52,383 nt of DNA. Origin: Pseudomonadota bacterium. Lineage in GTDB: Bacteria; Pseudomonadota; Gammaproteobacteria; Steroidobacterales; Steroidobacteraceae. Numbering within the stretch: the stretch's first letter is position 1; each line of letters starts with the position of its first letter. A program made the translations under genes and the position numbers. This document shows positions 1-10,280 of this stretch, in pieces. Under the pieces are notes generated by a model, which was not told the DNA's origin, ran no database searches, and saw only the letters and a list, made by a program, of their open reading frames with translations. The stretch lies in contig JAJZFQ010000011.1 in assembly GCA_021805275.1 (NCBI GenBank), positions 1 to 52,383 on the forward strand. The letters are read 5' to 3'.

Positions 1-330
<330 letters not shown>

Positions 331-363
331 AAGATTTTGAGAATCAACAAAGTCAGAGTGGAT

Positions 364-397
364 CCAAAATGGCTCCAGTTACTGCTGGACATTTTGG
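364..397 (-). other. rRNA leader hairpin
   Basis: An inverted repeat sits just upstream of the 16S 5' end: CCAAAATG and CATTTTGG arms with inner CCAG/CTGG pairing around a small loop. It lies between boxA and the mature rRNA start. Leaders of this kind fold during transcription and can take part in the RNase III processing stem. The structure is seen in the sequence; the processing role is inference, since the 3' flank of 16S is outside the window. Confidence 0.55.
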
Positions 398-459
398 TCA
401 CTCGGTCTTAAGCGCCAAAGGCTCATTGACACGAGTCCCCACACAAATTACCTGCCAAA

Positions 460-472
460 TTTTTAAAGATCA
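460..472 (-). promoter_or_regulatory. boxA antitermination site of rrn leader
   Basis: Read on the minus strand this is TGATCTTTAAAAA, close to the bacterial rrn boxA (TGCTCTTTAACAA). It lies between promoter P2 and the 16S start, as expected for a NusB/NusE-binding antitermination site. Recognition rests on motif and position only. Confidence 0.7.
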
Positions 473-548
473 GCCGCATGGCTGGCACGCGGGGTTCGAG
501 CTCAATAGCCACGCTTTCGGCGTCGCTCTCGCTCTCGAAGGGGCGGGC

Positions 549-576
549 AGTATATCCATCGTTTCGCGCCCGTCAA
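549..576 (-). promoter_or_regulatory. rrn promoter P2
   Basis: On the minus strand: TTGACG (576-571), 16-bp spacer, TATACT (554-549), followed by the GC-rich discriminator GCCCGCCC. The two hexamers are near consensus. GC-rich discriminators are typical of promoters under stringent control by ppGpp/DksA. It lies about 100 bp downstream of P1, the usual tandem arrangement of rRNA operons. Confidence 0.8.
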
Positions 577-649
577 CCTTCTTTTTCACCGATCCTTCGG
601 TGCTCCTTGCCACCGCCGGCGTAAGCGCCTGTGGCTGCAAGGGGCGCGC

Positions 650-677
650 AGTATAGCCCTGATTGAGGGCTTGTCAA
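650..677 (-). promoter_or_regulatory. rrn promoter P1
   Basis: On the minus strand: perfect TTGACA (677-672), 16-bp spacer, TATACT (655-650), then the GC-rich discriminator GCGCGCCCC. Just upstream of the -35 is an A/T-richer stretch with the palindrome CATTGCAATG (680-689), in the position of an UP element or Fis-type site. The promoter sits between the end of tyrS and the rrn leader, so the rrn operon has its own start although tyrS runs in the same direction. Confidence 0.85.
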
Positions 678-833
678 CGCATTGCAATGTTTTCGTGTTG
701 CGGGGGGCGAGGCACTGCCGCTGCAGGGGCGCCACCTCGAGGCAGCGCGCGGCCCCCACTTGGCAAGTACCTTTACGATCAATGGGTTGAAGACCGATCG
801 GCCAGCCCGACGGAGCCAGGAACGTAGCCGCCC

Positions 834-2045
834 TCAGCCCCGGGGCTCGAGCTTGAGGCGTGCGAATCGTCGCGATCCGAGCTGCAGCACGACGTCCGCC
901 CCGGGCTTGAGCATCAGCGCCCGATCGGTGACGCGCTCGCCATCGATACGCACCGCGCCTTCCTCGATTTTTCGGGTCGCCTCGGAGCTGCTGCCCGCCA
1001 ATCCGGCCGCCTTCAGCGCCTGCGGCAGGCGCAGGCCGGCGGCATCGACGCTGATGCACTGCGGCGGTAGATCGCTCGGCACCGCACGCTCGCTGACCCG
1101 CGCGAGGAACTCGCGCTGGGCCCGCTCGGCGAGCGACTCGCCATGGAATCGCCCCACCAACTCGTGCGCAAGCTCGAGCTTGACATCACGCGGATTGCGG
1201 CCGGCGACGACCCCGTGTTTGAGCGCCTCGATTTGCCCGAGCGGCCGAAACGACAGCAGCTCGTAATAACGCCACATCAGTGTGTCGGAAATGGACATCA
1301 CCTTGCCGAACATGTCGCCGGGTGGCTCGGCGATGCCGATGTAGTTGCCAAGCGACTTCGACATCTTGTTGGTGCCGTCGGTGCCCTCGAGCAGTGGCAC
1401 GGTGAGCACCACCTGCGGCTCCTGGCCGTACGCCGTCTGCAACTGCCGGCCGACCAACAGGTTGAACTTCTGGTCCGTGCCGCCGAGCTCGACGTCGGCG
1501 CGCAGCGCCACCGAGTCATAGCCCTGGGCGAGCGGGTAGAGAAACTCGTGGATAGCGATGGGCTGGCCGCTCTTGTAGCGCTTGGCGAAATCCTCCCGTT
1601 CCAGCATGCGCGCCACGGTGTAATGCGCGGCCAGACGCACGAAATCAGCGGCCGCAAGCACCGACAGCCAGCGCGAGTTGAATTCGACGCGGGTGCGCTC
1701 GGCATCGAGGATCTTGAACACCTGCTGCTCGTAGGTGCGGGCATTGGCCTGCACCTCCTCGGGCGTCAGTGGCGGGCGGGTCTGATTGCGCCCCGTCGGA
1801 TCGCCGATCAGGCCGGTGAAATCCCCGATCAGGAAGATCACCTCGTGACCGAACTGCTGGAACTGGCGCATCTTGTTGAGCAGCACCGTGTGGCCGAGGT
1901 GCAGGTCCGGGGCGGTCGGATCGAATCCCGCCTTGACCCGCAGCGGCGCGCCGCGCTGCAGCTTGCGGGTCAGGTCCGCGGTCAGCAGCACCTCGTGGGC
2001 GCCGCGCTCCAGTTCGGGCAGCTGATCATCGGGAGTCATGGGCAT
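834..2045 (-). CDS. tyrS: Tyrosyl-tRNA synthetase
   Basis: Class I aminoacyl-tRNA synthetase that charges tRNA-Tyr in the cytosol. The 403-residue protein has HIGH-type motif HLGH (about 49-52), the KMSKS loop (about 227-231) inside [11 protein letters not shown], and a C-terminal S4-like RNA-binding domain (about 340-400). The KMSKS form and length fit the TyrZ-like bacterial branch rather than the E. coli TyrS branch. The start is chosen at the first of two close ATG codons (MPMTPDD); the open frame runs further upstream but that part is arginine-rich and overlaps the space before divergent ppk. No strong Shine-Dalgarno is seen. The gene lies upstream of and co-directional with the rrn operon. 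Confidence 0.95.
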   Translation of the reverse strand: MPMTPDDQLPELERGAHEVLLTADLTRKLQRGAPLRVKAGFDPTAPDLHLGHTVLLNKMRQFQQFGHEVIFLIGDFTGLIGDPTGRNQTRPPLTPEEVQANARTYEQQVFKILDAERTRVEFNSRWLSVLAAADFVRLAAHYTVARMLEREDFAKRYKSGQPIAIHEFLYPLAQGYDSVALRADVELGGTDQKFNLLVGRQLQTAYGQEPQVVLTVPLLEGTDGTNKMSKSLGNYIGIAEPPGDMFGKVMSISDTLMWRYYELLSFRPLGQIEALKHGVVAGRNPRDVKLELAHELVGRFHGESLAERAQREFLARVSERAVPSDLPPQCISVDAAGLRLPQALKAAGLAGSSSEATRKIEEGAVRIDGERVTDRALMLKPGADVVLQLGSRRFARLKLEPRG

Positions 2046-2203
2046 CAAATGGGCAGTCCAAGTCGCGCGGTCCTGCTCGGCCGCGGGGCCCAGTGTATGC
2101 GAACGGACCGCCCGGCTGGAATCAACCCGCCGCAGCCTGCGCCGTCGCGCTCTGTGGCGCAGCGCGCATGCGCGCGAAACGGAAGTCTGCTTTACTTCCG
2201 GCA

Positions 2204-4294
2204 ATGGACGTCCAGGACCTCAAATCCCCGCAGCTGTACATCAACCGCGAGCTGTCGCTCCTGGAGTTCAACCAGCGGGTGCTCGCACAGGCCTACGACG
2301 AGGCCGTGCCGCTGCTCGAGCGGCTGCGGTTCCTGTGCATCGCCTCGGGCAACCTCGATGAGTTCTTCGAGATCCGGGTCGCCGGGCTGAAGCAGCTGCA
2401 GGAACTCGGCTCCGGGCTCATCGCCGCCGACGGCCTGGCGGTTGCGGAGCAGCTCGGCGCCATCCACGGCCGCGCCGAGCGGTTGGTGGCCGAGCAGTAC
2501 CGCTGCCTCAATGAGGTTCTGCTGCCGGGCCTCGGCGAGCGGGACATCCTGCTGCTCGGGCACGAGGAGTGGTCCGAGGCGGCCCGCGACTGGCTCGAGC
2601 GCTACTTCGACCGGGAGGTCGCCCCGGTCCTGAGCCCCCTCGGACTCGACCCGGCGCGACCGTTCCCGCGCATCCAGAACAAGAGCCTGAACTTCATCGT
2701 GCGCCTCGAGGGACGCGACGCATTCGGCCGCGACAGCGAACTGGCCATTGTGCAGGCGCCGCGCTCGCTGCCACGGGTCGTGCCGGTGCCGACCGAAGGG
2801 GCCCAACGCGTGCTCGTACTGCTCACGGGCATCGTCGAGGCCTTCGTGCGGCGGCTGTTCAGCGGCATCCGCGTGCTCGGCTGCTATCAGTTCCGCCTGA
2901 CCCGCAACAGTGACCTGTTCGTCGACGAGGAGGAGATCGACGATCTGCGCCGTGCGCTTGAGGGCGAGCTCGCGCACCGGCGCTACGGCGCGGCGGTGCG
3001 GCTCGAGACATCGAGCGATTGTCCGGAGGACATCGTGCAGTTCCTGCAGCGGCAGTTTGCGCTCGGCGAGCAGGACACGTACCGCATGCCCGGGCCGGTC
3101 AACCTCAACCGGCTCTCGGCCGTGTACGACCTGGTGCCGCGTCCGGACCTGAAATACCCGGCCTTCACCCCGGGACTGCCGGGGCGGCTCTCCGGGGGCA
3201 CGGACCTGTTCGCCGCGATCCGACAGAAGGACGTGCTGCTGCACCACCCCTACCAGAGCTTCGCGCCGGTGATGGACTTTCTGCGCCAGGCCGCCGGCGA
3301 CCCGCAGGTGCTCGCGATCAAGCAGACGCTCTATCGCGCCGGGAGCGACTCCCCGATCGTCGATGCACTGGTTTCCGCCGCCGCTGCGGGCAAGGACGTG
3401 ACCGTCATCATCGAGCTGCGCGCCCGGTTCGACGAGGAGGCGAACATCGAACTGTCAAACCGCCTGCAGGAGGCCGGCGCCCACGTGATGTACGGCGTGG
3501 TCGGCTACAAGACGCACGCCAAGCTCGCCATGGTGGTGCGGCGCGAGCCGGGCGGCATCCGCCGCTACTGTCACCTCGGCACCGGCAACTACCACCCGCG
3601 CACCGCCCGGCAGTACACCGATTACGGCCTGTTCACCTGCCGTGACGAAGTCGGCCAGGACGTGCACGAGGTGTTTCTCGAGCTCACCAGCCTCACCCGT
3701 ACGCCGCGCCTGAAATGCCTGCTGCAGTCCCCGTTCGGCCTGCACGAGGCGTTGCTCGCGAAGATCGATCGCGAGGCAGAACACGCGCGCTCCGGGCGCC
3801 CGGCGCGCATCATCGCCAAAATGAACGCCCTGGTGGAGCAGCAGTCCATCGAGGCGCTCTATCGCGCCGCGCGCGCCGGGGTAAAGATCGAGCTGATCGT
3901 GCGCGGCGTGTGCGCGCTGCGCCCGCTCGTGCCCGGCGTCTCGGAGAACATCGAGGTCCGCTCCATCGTCGGGCGCTTTCTCGAACACTCGCGGGTGTTC
4001 TATTTCGAGAACGGCGGCAATGGTGAGATCTACTGCGCGAGCGCCGACTGGATGGAGCGCAACTTCTTCCATCGCGTCGAGGTGGCATTCCCGATCGAGC
4101 GCGACGTGCACCGCCAGCGCATCCTCGAGGAGTTGCTGCTCGCCCTGCGCGACAACACTCAGGCCTGGCGGCTGCTGAGCGACGGAAGCTACGAGCGCCT
4201 CGGCGGCGCCGATGAGGCGCGGATCAGCGCGCAGGCGGAGCTGCTCGCGCGGCACGCAGCCGGCTCGCTGTTCGGCGCAGGCGGCGTCGCCTGA
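2204..4294 (+). CDS. ppk: Polyphosphate kinase 1
   Basis: Makes inorganic polyphosphate from ATP, reversibly, through a phosphohistidine intermediate. The 696-residue protein has the usual length and the N, head and two phospholipase-D-like domains. The two catalytic histidines line up with E. coli His435 and His592: His438 in YKTHAKL and His595 in [13 protein letters not shown]. The start is the ATG giving [18 protein letters not shown], which matches the conserved beginning of Ppk1; upstream codons in frame look non-coding. It is divergent from tyrS and convergent with ppx, with seven bases between the two stop codons. Confidence 0.97.
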   Translation: MDVQDLKSPQLYINRELSLLEFNQRVLAQAYDEAVPLLERLRFLCIASGNLDEFFEIRVAGLKQLQELGSGLIAADGLAVAEQLGAIHGRAERLVAEQYRCLNEVLLPGLGERDILLLGHEEWSEAARDWLERYFDREVAPVLSPLGLDPARPFPRIQNKSLNFIVRLEGRDAFGRDSELAIVQAPRSLPRVVPVPTEGAQRVLVLLTGIVEAFVRRLFSGIRVLGCYQFRLTRNSDLFVDEEEIDDLRRALEGELAHRRYGAAVRLETSSDCPEDIVQFLQRQFALGEQDTYRMPGPVNLNRLSAVYDLVPRPDLKYPAFTPGLPGRLSGGTDLFAAIRQKDVLLHHPYQSFAPVMDFLRQAAGDPQVLAIKQTLYRAGSDSPIVDALVSAAAAGKDVTVIIELRARFDEEANIELSNRLQEAGAHVMYGVVGYKTHAKLAMVVRREPGGIRRYCHLGTGNYHPRTARQYTDYGLFTCRDEVGQDVHEVFLELTSLTRTPRLKCLLQSPFGLHEALLAKIDREAEHARSGRPARIIAKMNALVEQQSIEALYRAARAGVKIELIVRGVCALRPLVPGVSENIEVRSIVGRFLEHSRVFYFENGGNGEIYCASADWMERNFFHRVEVAFPIERDVHRQRILEELLLALRDNTQAWRLLSDGSYERLGGADEARISAQAELLARHAAGSLFGAGGVA

Positions 4295-4301
4295 GCGCCG
4301 C

Positions 4302-5852
4302 TCAGTGGCGACGGCGTCCGACGCGCAACCGCAGCCCGGCCGCGCGCAGGTATTGCACTTCCTGACGCAGGTCGGTCTGGGTGAGCGGATGAGCCGCGAG
4401 CCAGCGCGACGGGAACGTCAGCTGCAGCGATCGGGCACCCGCGCCAAGTTTGATCGGCGGCAGCGCGCTGCGCTCGCGCCCGCGGTGCAGCAGCACCGCG
4501 AGCCGCAGCAGCACGATCAGGTGCAGCGCCGCGCGGTCCCACGGTGGAATCAGCTCCCCGAGCCCCTCGCGCAAGAGCTTGCGGCGATGCGCGCCGACCA
4601 CACGGGCGAGCAGGCGCTGCTCGCCGCGTGAAAACCCCGGCATGTCGGCGTTTTCCAGCAGATAGGCGCCGTGCCGATGGTAGCCGCTGTGCGCGACGTC
4701 GAGCCCAATCTCGTGCAGCTGGGCCGCCCACCTCAGCACCAATGGCGCCTCGGGCGTTGCGCGCAGCTTCCACGCCGGAGCGACGCCGGCCAGAAATTTC
4801 AGCGCCGTCGCCGCCACACGCTCGGCCTGTGCCTGATCGACGTGATAGCGCAGCTGCATGCTGCGCACGGTGCGCTCGCGCGCATCTTCGGCGGTGTTGC
4901 GCCCGATCATGTCGTACAGCAGGCCCTCGCGCAGCGCACCATCGGCGATGCGCATCTCCTTCAGGCCGAGGGCCGCGAACACCTCGGCGAGAATCGCCAC
5001 CCCGCCGGGGAACACCGGCCGGCGGTCGTCGGTGACCGCCGCCAAGCCGAGCGAGCGCGTGTGGCCGGCCGAGACCACCGCGTCGACGAGATGCTTCAGT
5101 CCCGCGGCCGTGATGCGCGTGGCGCGGGGATTGAGTTCGCGGATGGCCTCGCCGATGGCCCGCACCGTGCCGGAGCTGCCCGCGCAGTGCTGCCAGCCGC
5201 GCCGCCGAAACGCGTTGCGCAGCGGGGCGAGCTGCAGCCGCGCGGCGAGCCGCGCAGCCGCCATGCGTTTGGCCGATATCTTCCCGTCCTCGAAGTACCG
5301 CTCGCTCACCACCACGCAGCCGACCCGCAGGCTTTCCAGCTCAAGCGGCCGCAAGCCCTCGCCGATGATCAGCTCGGTGCTGCCGCCGCCGATGTCGACG
5401 ATCAGCCGCCGCCCCGGCTCGCGCGGCAGGGTGGTCGCGACCCCGGCGTAGATCAGTCGCGCCTCCTCCCGTCCCGAGATGATCTCGATCGGATGCCCGA
5501 GCGCCTCGCGGGCGCGGGCGAGGAACGACTGCTTGCGGTGCGCCAGACGCAGCGCGCTGGTCCCGACGGCACGCACGCTGCCGGCGCGCATGGCCCGCAA
5601 CCGCTGCCCGAAGCGCTGCAGACAGATGATGGCGCGTTCGGCCACGGCGCGATCGATCTCGCCGTTCTCCTCCACGCCCGAGGCGAGCCGGACCATCTCT
5701 CGCAACCGGTCGATGATGACCAGCTGCCCGTGGGAATACCTCGCCACGACCATGTGGAAGCTGTTGGAGCCCAGATCGACCGCCGCGAGAACATCGGGGC
5801 GGTTGCGGGCGGATCGGACGGTGCGGGGTGCGCGGGAGGCGGCCGATCGCAC
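4302..5852 (-). CDS. ppx: Exopolyphosphatase / Ppx-GppA family phosphatase
   Basis: Hydrolyses terminal phosphates from polyphosphate, and in some family members pppGpp. The 516-residue protein begins with an arginine-rich stretch and then the actin-like ATPase fold motifs: AVDLGSNSFHMVVARY (about residue 24 on) and IVDIGGGSTELIIG, then a C-terminal HD-like helical region. GTG start at 5852, eight bases after the erpA stop, suggesting co-transcription from the tyrA-rppH-erpA direction. It is tail to tail with ppk. Ppx and GppA cannot be separated with certainty by eye; the ppk neighbour favours Ppx. Confidence 0.93.
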   Translation of the reverse strand: MRSAASRAPRTVRSARNRPDVLAAVDLGSNSFHMVVARYSHGQLVIIDRLREMVRLASGVEENGEIDRAVAERAIICLQRFGQRLRAMRAGSVRAVGTSALRLAHRKQSFLARAREALGHPIEIISGREEARLIYAGVATTLPREPGRRLIVDIGGGSTELIIGEGLRPLELESLRVGCVVVSERYFEDGKISAKRMAAARLAARLQLAPLRNAFRRRGWQHCAGSSGTVRAIGEAIRELNPRATRITAAGLKHLVDAVVSAGHTRSLGLAAVTDDRRPVFPGGVAILAEVFAALGLKEMRIADGALREGLLYDMIGRNTAEDARERTVRSMQLRYHVDQAQAERVAATALKFLAGVAPAWKLRATPEAPLVLRWAAQLHEIGLDVAHSGYHRHGAYLLENADMPGFSRGEQRLLARVVGAHRRKLLREGLGELIPPWDRAALHLIVLLRLAVLLHRGRERSALPPIKLGAGARSLQLTFPSRWLAAHPLTQTDLRQEVQYLRAAGLRLRVGRRRH

Positions 5853-5860
5853 GCGGCGGC

Positions 5861-6214
5861 TCAGGCCGCGAACGAGGAGCCGCAGCCGCAGGTTGTCGTG
5901 GCGTTAGGGTTGCGGATGACGAACTGCGCTCCGTCGAGCCCCTCGCGGTAGTCGATTTCCGCGCCGGTGAGGTACTGCACGCTCATCGGGTCAACGAGCA
6001 GCTTCACGCCCTGGTTCTCGATGCAGGTGTCGCCGTCCTGCACCTGCTCGTCGAACTCGAACCCGTACTGCAGACCGGAACAGCCGCCACCCTGCACGAA
6101 CACGCGCAGCATGAGGTTGGGATTGCCCTCGCCGCGAATCAGGTCACCGACCTTGCGCGCCGCCGCGTCGGTGAAAAGGAGAGCGGCATCCGAGACGACT
6201 TCAGGAGTATTCAT
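5861..6214 (-). CDS. erpA: Iron-sulfur cluster insertion protein ErpA
   Basis: A-type carrier that delivers 4Fe-4S or 2Fe-2S clusters to apoproteins, including the IspG/IspH isoprenoid enzymes in E. coli. The 117-residue protein has the three conserved cysteines Cys45 (GGGCSGLQY), Cys109 and Cys111 (TTCGCGSSF), and the usual length. ATG start. It sits 61 bases downstream of the DUF6776 gene and 8 bases before ppx, all on the minus strand. Confidence 0.96.
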   Translation of the reverse strand: MNTPEVVSDAALLFTDAAARKVGDLIRGEGNPNLMLRVFVQGGGCSGLQYGFEFDEQVQDGDTCIENQGVKLLVDPMSVQYLTGAEIDYREGLDGAQFVIRNPNATTTCGCGSSFAA

Positions 6215-6275
6215 GCGAACAGTCTAGGAGCTGTGCCCGTCCAGGTCAAAAACCGCGCCACGGCGCTCGCGGCCA

Positions 6276-7004
6276 TCAGGGCACCGACACGGCGCTCCAG
6301 GGGTAGGACTGGATGAGCGGGGCGATATTCGGCCGGCTTGAGCGCACCGTGACCGTCAGGTGAGTCGGCCTGAACCCCGGCGGCACGACCAGATCCTCCT
6401 TGAATTCCTGGTAATAGCGGAAGCGATAGCGCAGATCGGCGCTCTTGCCCGTGAGGACCTGGTTGGTCAGGCTCGTCTCGCCCGGTCCCTGCCCGTCGGC
6501 GCTGAAGCTCAGCGTGCCGCTCACCTCGCCGTCGGGGCGGTCGGTGCGCAACAGCGAGATGTCGACGCGGAAATGCAGCGGGCGCTTGCCGGGAGACAGC
6601 AGCACCTCCCCCACCCGCAGACCGATCGGGGGGGCGCCCTGCGCCACCACACCCCGGTAAAACGTCAGCTTCTCGCTCTGGCGGGCAATCTGCGCCTGTA
6701 GCTGTGCAATGGTGCGGGTGACCACCTGCTCGGCGTGCGCATGACCGGCATTGATGGTCTGCAGCTCCACTGCGCGCGCCCGCAGGGCGCGATTGGTTCG
6801 CTTCAGTGCGGCGACGTCGCCGCGCAGGACTTCGCGCTCGTGGAGCGCGGCGAGGACGCTGTAGCCGGCGGTATAGCGACCCGTCTCGAACGACGCGTAC
6901 AGCACCAGGGCCGCGCCGAGGGCGAGCCCGACCCGGGCGGCGCGCCGGGGCCAGAGCGGTCCACGGCCGGGGGCCTCCGGCGGCGGTTCCGGGCTATTCA
7001 CCAC
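6276..7004 (-). CDS. DUF6776-like membrane-anchored coiled-coil protein
   Basis: Unknown function. The 242-residue protein has a proline-rich cytoplasmic N-terminus, one membrane segment (about 25-44), a region rich in Arg, Glu and Leu typical of a coiled coil (about 58-118), and a C-terminal beta-rich domain. The layout resembles proteins annotated DUF6776 in gammaproteobacteria, which I recall from memory. It starts at GTG (7004, or GTG 7001) and overlaps the end of rppH by 11 bases, so the two are probably translationally coupled. Topology is inferred: single-pass with the C-terminal domain in the periplasm. Confidence 0.75.
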   Translation of the reverse strand: MVNSPEPPPEAPGRGPLWPRRAARVGLALGAALVLYASFETGRYTAGYSVLAALHEREVLRGDVAALKRTNRALRARAVELQTINAGHAHAEQVVTRTIAQLQAQIARQSEKLTFYRGVVAQGAPPIGLRVGEVLLSPGKRPLHFRVDISLLRTDRPDGEVSGTLSFSADGQGPGETSLTNQVLTGKSADLRYRFRYYQEFKEDLVVPPGFRPTHLTVTVRSSRPNIAPLIQSYPWSAVSVP

Positions 7005-7593
7005 GCACCCCGTTCGCAGCGCCGGGGACCCGCCCTCCCGGGCGCAGCTCGTCCCACCAGTCCGGCAGTGCCGGCTGACCGGTCGGAAAGGCGAGCGGTG
7101 CCAGCTCGGTGAGGGCGCGCTGGTAGACCCGGCGCTTGAAGTAGATCACCTCGCGCGCCGGCTCCCAGTACTCCGCCCAGCGCCACTCGTCGAATTCCGG
7201 CTCCCCGGTGCTCTGGAAATCGAATGACGTCACCTCGTGACACAGCCTGAGCAGGAACCAGCGCTGCTTCTGCCCGATGCACAGCGGCTGTCGGTTGCGG
7301 CGAATGTAGCGCGGCGGCAGCCGGTAGCGCAGCCAGCGGGTGGTTCGCCCCAGCAGCGCAACGTCCCCGGGCGCCAGACCGATCTCCTCGTGCAACTCAC
7401 GGTACAGCGCCTGCTCGAGGGTCTCCCCGGCACGCATGCCGCCCTGCGGGAACTGCCAGCCCTTGCCGCCGGCACGCCGACCGAGAAACACATCACCATC
7501 GCGGCGCAGGAGCACGATCCCGACGTTCACCCGGAAGCCGTCGGCGTCGATGACATCGCCCGCCACCGTGCTGTCCGTCGCGCGCGCACTCAT
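6994..7593 (-). CDS. rppH: RNA pyrophosphohydrolase (Nudix)
   Basis: Removes pyrophosphate from the 5' triphosphate (or diphosphate) end of mRNA and so opens it to RNase E decay. The 199-residue protein carries an intact Nudix box at 51-73 (GX5EX7REUXEEXGU, with ELHEEIGL at its core) after the conserved RVNVGIVLL start of the fold. It has an N-terminal extension of about 17 residues over E. coli RppH; a later start is possible. ATG start 13 bases after the tyrA stop; the end overlaps the DUF6776 gene. Confidence 0.93.
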   Translation of the reverse strand: MSARATDSTVAGDVIDADGFRVNVGIVLLRRDGDVFLGRRAGGKGWQFPQGGMRAGETLEQALYRELHEEIGLAPGDVALLGRTTRWLRYRLPPRYIRRNRQPLCIGQKQRWFLLRLCHEVTSFDFQSTGEPEFDEWRWAEYWEPAREVIYFKRRVYQRALTELAPLAFPTGQPALPDWWDELRPGGRVPGAANGVRGE

Positions 7594-7606
7594 GAGCTGC
7601 GCATCC

Positions 7607-8731
7607 CTAGGCCCGCCGCTCCGCGGCAGAGCGGCGATCCTCGAGGTAATCGCGGCCCTGGCGCATCAGCGCCACGAACGTCTCGTGGTCGCGCGAGAGC
7701 ACCGCGGTGCGGATGCGCTCGACCGCCTTGACCAGCGCCTCGAGCGATTCGGCGCCGTAATCGTTCAGGCTTTGTATCTCGTAGTACAAATCCGCGCTCT
7801 CCTGCGCCACGCAGGCCGCCACGTCGAGCTGCGCATCGAACGTAGTGCTCGACATGCGGGCGAGCTTTGGCGCCGCCTCGCCGCTCTCGGCCAGCGCAGT
7901 AAAAAAAGCAATGTTCAGCGCATGCGACAGCCCCAGCACGTAGGCGATCAGCCGGTCGTGGTCGTCGAGACTCATCACGACCTGCTCGACCATCGTCGGG
8001 GCGAACAGCTCACGGGCCGCCGCGAGCGCCTCAGCATGCCCAAGGTCGACGAAAATGACGTGCCGTCCGGAAAGCAGCTCGGTGTCCGGCCCGAACATCG
8101 GGTGCACCGAGGTGACGCGGCAGCCGTGCGACTTCAGCGCCAGCAGTCCGGCGCGCAGCGGCGATTTCAGCGAACCGACATCGAAGATGACGCCGCGCGG
8201 CCGACGCAGCGCCAGATCGCGCAGGATGCCGTCGGTCGCCCCGAGCGGCGTGGCGAGCACGATGAAGTCGTGCGCCAGATCGGAGCGGTGCCAGTCGGGC
8301 ACGCTCGGCACGCCGTCCGTGCCGCCGCGCGGGTCGGCAACCTCGACGGCGAAGCCCTGGGAGGTTAGAAACTGCACGAACCAGCGGCCCATCTTGCCGC
8401 CGCCGCCGATGACCAACGCGCGCCGGCCCGAACCGGATCCGTGCGCCGCGACGCTCGCCTGCTCCTGGGTGGTGAGCGAGGAGCGGATCAACAGCCGCAG
8501 CAGCTCCTCGGCAAGCACCGGGGAGACACCGAGCTCGGCCGCAGCGGAGCGCACGCCCATGATCACGTCGCGCTCGCGGCCATAGTCGCGCGTGGGATGT
8601 CCCGTGGCGCGCTTGACGCGCGCCACCTCGGCGCTCAGGGCCTTGCGCTCGGCGGCCAGCTGGATGAACTGGCGGTCGAGTTCGGTGAGCCGGCGACGCA
8701 GGTCATCGAGTGTCACATCATCCCGGGTCAT
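7607..8731 (-). CDS. tyrA: Bifunctional chorismate mutase / prephenate dehydrogenase
   Basis: Converts chorismate to prephenate and then, with NAD+, to 4-hydroxyphenylpyruvate in tyrosine synthesis. The 374-residue length matches E. coli TyrA. An AroQ-type chorismate mutase helix bundle fills about 1-90 ([22 protein letters not shown]), followed by a Rossmann domain with [11 protein letters not shown] and the dehydrogenase block [14 protein letters not shown] start at 8731; the longer open frame upstream runs antisense over pdxH and is rejected. It is first of a likely minus-strand operon tyrA-rppH-DUF6776-erpA-ppx and diverges from pdxH across 120 bases. Confidence 0.96.
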   Translation of the reverse strand: MTRDDVTLDDLRRRLTELDRQFIQLAAERKALSAEVARVKRATGHPTRDYGRERDVIMGVRSAAAELGVSPVLAEELLRLLIRSSLTTQEQASVAAHGSGSGRRALVIGGGGKMGRWFVQFLTSQGFAVEVADPRGGTDGVPSVPDWHRSDLAHDFIVLATPLGATDGILRDLALRRPRGVIFDVGSLKSPLRAGLLALKSHGCRVTSVHPMFGPDTELLSGRHVIFVDLGHAEALAAARELFAPTMVEQVVMSLDDHDRLIAYVLGLSHALNIAFFTALAESGEAAPKLARMSSTTFDAQLDVAACVAQESADLYYEIQSLNDYGAESLEALVKAVERIRTAVLSRDHETFVALMRQGRDYLEDRRSAAERRA

Positions 8732-8851
8732 GCAAGTCCGTCCAAAGCGCTCATCGGTCGAGCCGCCTGTTCCTTGTATCGGGCCGGCGCCAGCGCCGCA
8801 AGTCGAATTTCCAATCTGCCGGACGGTGCACGGATCCCGTACCATGGCGCC

Positions 8852-9538
8852 ATGTCGACGCCCAATGAACTGTCCGGTCCCAGCCCGCCGGCCGATCCAC
8901 TCGCGCTGCTCGCGCGATGGATCGCCGAGGCCGGCGCCCTGCGGGTCCAGCCCAATCCGAACGCCATGGTCCTGGCGACCTGCGATGCCGACGGCCGTCC
9001 CGCGGCGCGCGTGGTGCTCTGCAAGGACGTCACGAGCGAGCCGGGCTACCTGACCTTCTACACCAACTACCAATCCCGCAAGGGCCGCGAACTCGAAGTG
9101 CGCGGACGAGCGGCGGTGGTGTTCCACTGGGACGCGCTGCACCGCCAGGCGCGGATCGAGGGACCGGTCGTGAAGGCGCCGTCGCACGACAGCGACGCCT
9201 ACTTCGCCGCGCGGCCGTGGCAGAGTCGCATCGGCGCGTGGGCGAGCGCACAGAGCGAGCTCACCGACTCGCGCGCGGCGCTGGAGCGCTCGCTCGCGGC
9301 GGCGGCGAGGCGCTTCGGAGCCCCGCTGCCCGGGTCGCCCGAGGCCGAGGGGCCGTTTCCCGGAACGATTCCCCGGCCACCGCACTGGGGAGGCTACCGC
9401 CTGTGGGCCGAAGCGGTCGAGCTGTGGGTGGAGGGCGCGGCACGCCTGCACGATCGGCTGCTGTGGACGCGGCAAGTGAGCCCCTCGGACGAGACGTTCC
9501 GCATCGAGCCCTGGACCGTGCGGCGGCTGCAGCCGTGA
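8852..9538 (+). CDS. pdxH: Pyridoxamine 5'-phosphate oxidase
   Basis: FMN-dependent oxidation of pyridoxine or pyridoxamine phosphate to pyridoxal 5'-phosphate. The 228-residue protein has the family blocks [37 protein letters not shown]-type [10 protein letters not shown], and the C-terminal ending in [13 protein letters not shown], which matches the conserved RLxP end. ATG start at 8852 gives the usual length. It stands alone on the plus strand, divergent from tyrA and convergent with rsmE. Confidence 0.96.
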   Translation: MSTPNELSGPSPPADPLALLARWIAEAGALRVQPNPNAMVLATCDADGRPAARVVLCKDVTSEPGYLTFYTNYQSRKGRELEVRGRAAVVFHWDALHRQARIEGPVVKAPSHDSDAYFAARPWQSRIGAWASAQSELTDSRAALERSLAAAARRFGAPLPGSPEAEGPFPGTIPRPPHWGGYRLWAEAVELWVEGAARLHDRLLWTRQVSPSDETFRIEPWTVRRLQP

Positions 9539-9548
9539 GCCGCGCGCC

Positions 9549-10280
9549 TCACAGATCGCCGAAGCGCTGCTGCAGCAGGGTCAGCGCGACCACCGCGGCA
9601 GTCTCGGTGCGCAGCACGCGCGGCCCGAGCCGCAGCGGCTGAAAGCCGCGCGCCAGCGCCGCGCGCCGCTCGGCCTCGGCGAGTCCGCCCTCCGGGCCGA
9701 TCAGCACCAGCACCCCGGCGGTGGCGGCCGGAAGCGCCGCCAGGCCCGCGGCCCCCTCGGGGCTCGGCAACACGCGCAGGTCCCCCGCCGGGAGCGCATC
9801 GAGCAGGGTCATGAGCGCCACGGGCACTGCAACCTGCGGCACCCGACTGCGCCCGCTCTGCTCGCAGGCGGCCACCGCGATGCGCTGCCAGTGGGATTGT
9901 TTGTTGTGCCCCTGGCCGGCATCGAGGCGCACCACGCTGCGCTCGGTCAGCACCGGCACGATGTGCGCGGCGCCGAGCTCGACTGCCTTCTGCACCACCC
10001 AGTCCATCCGCTCGCCGCGCGAGACGCCCTGCGCCAGCGTGAGCCGCAGCGGGGATTCGGCGCTGCCCTCACGCCGCGCGCCGAGCGCGAGCATCACTTC
10101 GCCCTTGCGCACCGCCTCGATGCGGCCCACGTACTCGGCGCCCTGCCCATCGAAGACATCGATCCGTGCACCGACGCCGAGACGCAGCACCCGCACGACG
10201 TGATGGGCCGGCTCGCCCCGCAGGGCGCAGGGGCCTCCCGCCTCGAGCGGGCCGGGCACGTGAACGCGGGTCAGGCGCAC
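9549..10280 (-). CDS. rsmE: 16S rRNA (uracil1498-N3)-methyltransferase
   Basis: SPOUT-class methyltransferase that modifies U1498 of 16S rRNA. The 243-residue protein shows the trefoil-knot motifs [11 protein letters not shown] and [12 protein letters not shown] near the C-terminus and an N-terminal PUA-like domain with [17 protein letters not shown] start at 10280 lies inside the last codons of bioA (10-base overlap), so it is probably coupled to bioA. Confidence 0.95.
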   Translation of the reverse strand: MRLTRVHVPGPLEAGGPCALRGEPAHHVVRVLRLGVGARIDVFDGQGAEYVGRIEAVRKGEVMLALGARREGSAESPLRLTLAQGVSRGERMDWVVQKAVELGAAHIVPVLTERSVVRLDAGQGHNKQSHWQRIAVAACEQSGRSRVPQVAVPVALMTLLDALPAGDLRVLPSPEGAAGLAALPAATAGVLVLIGPEGGLAEAERRAALARGFQPLRLGPRVLRTETAAVVALTLLQQRFGDL

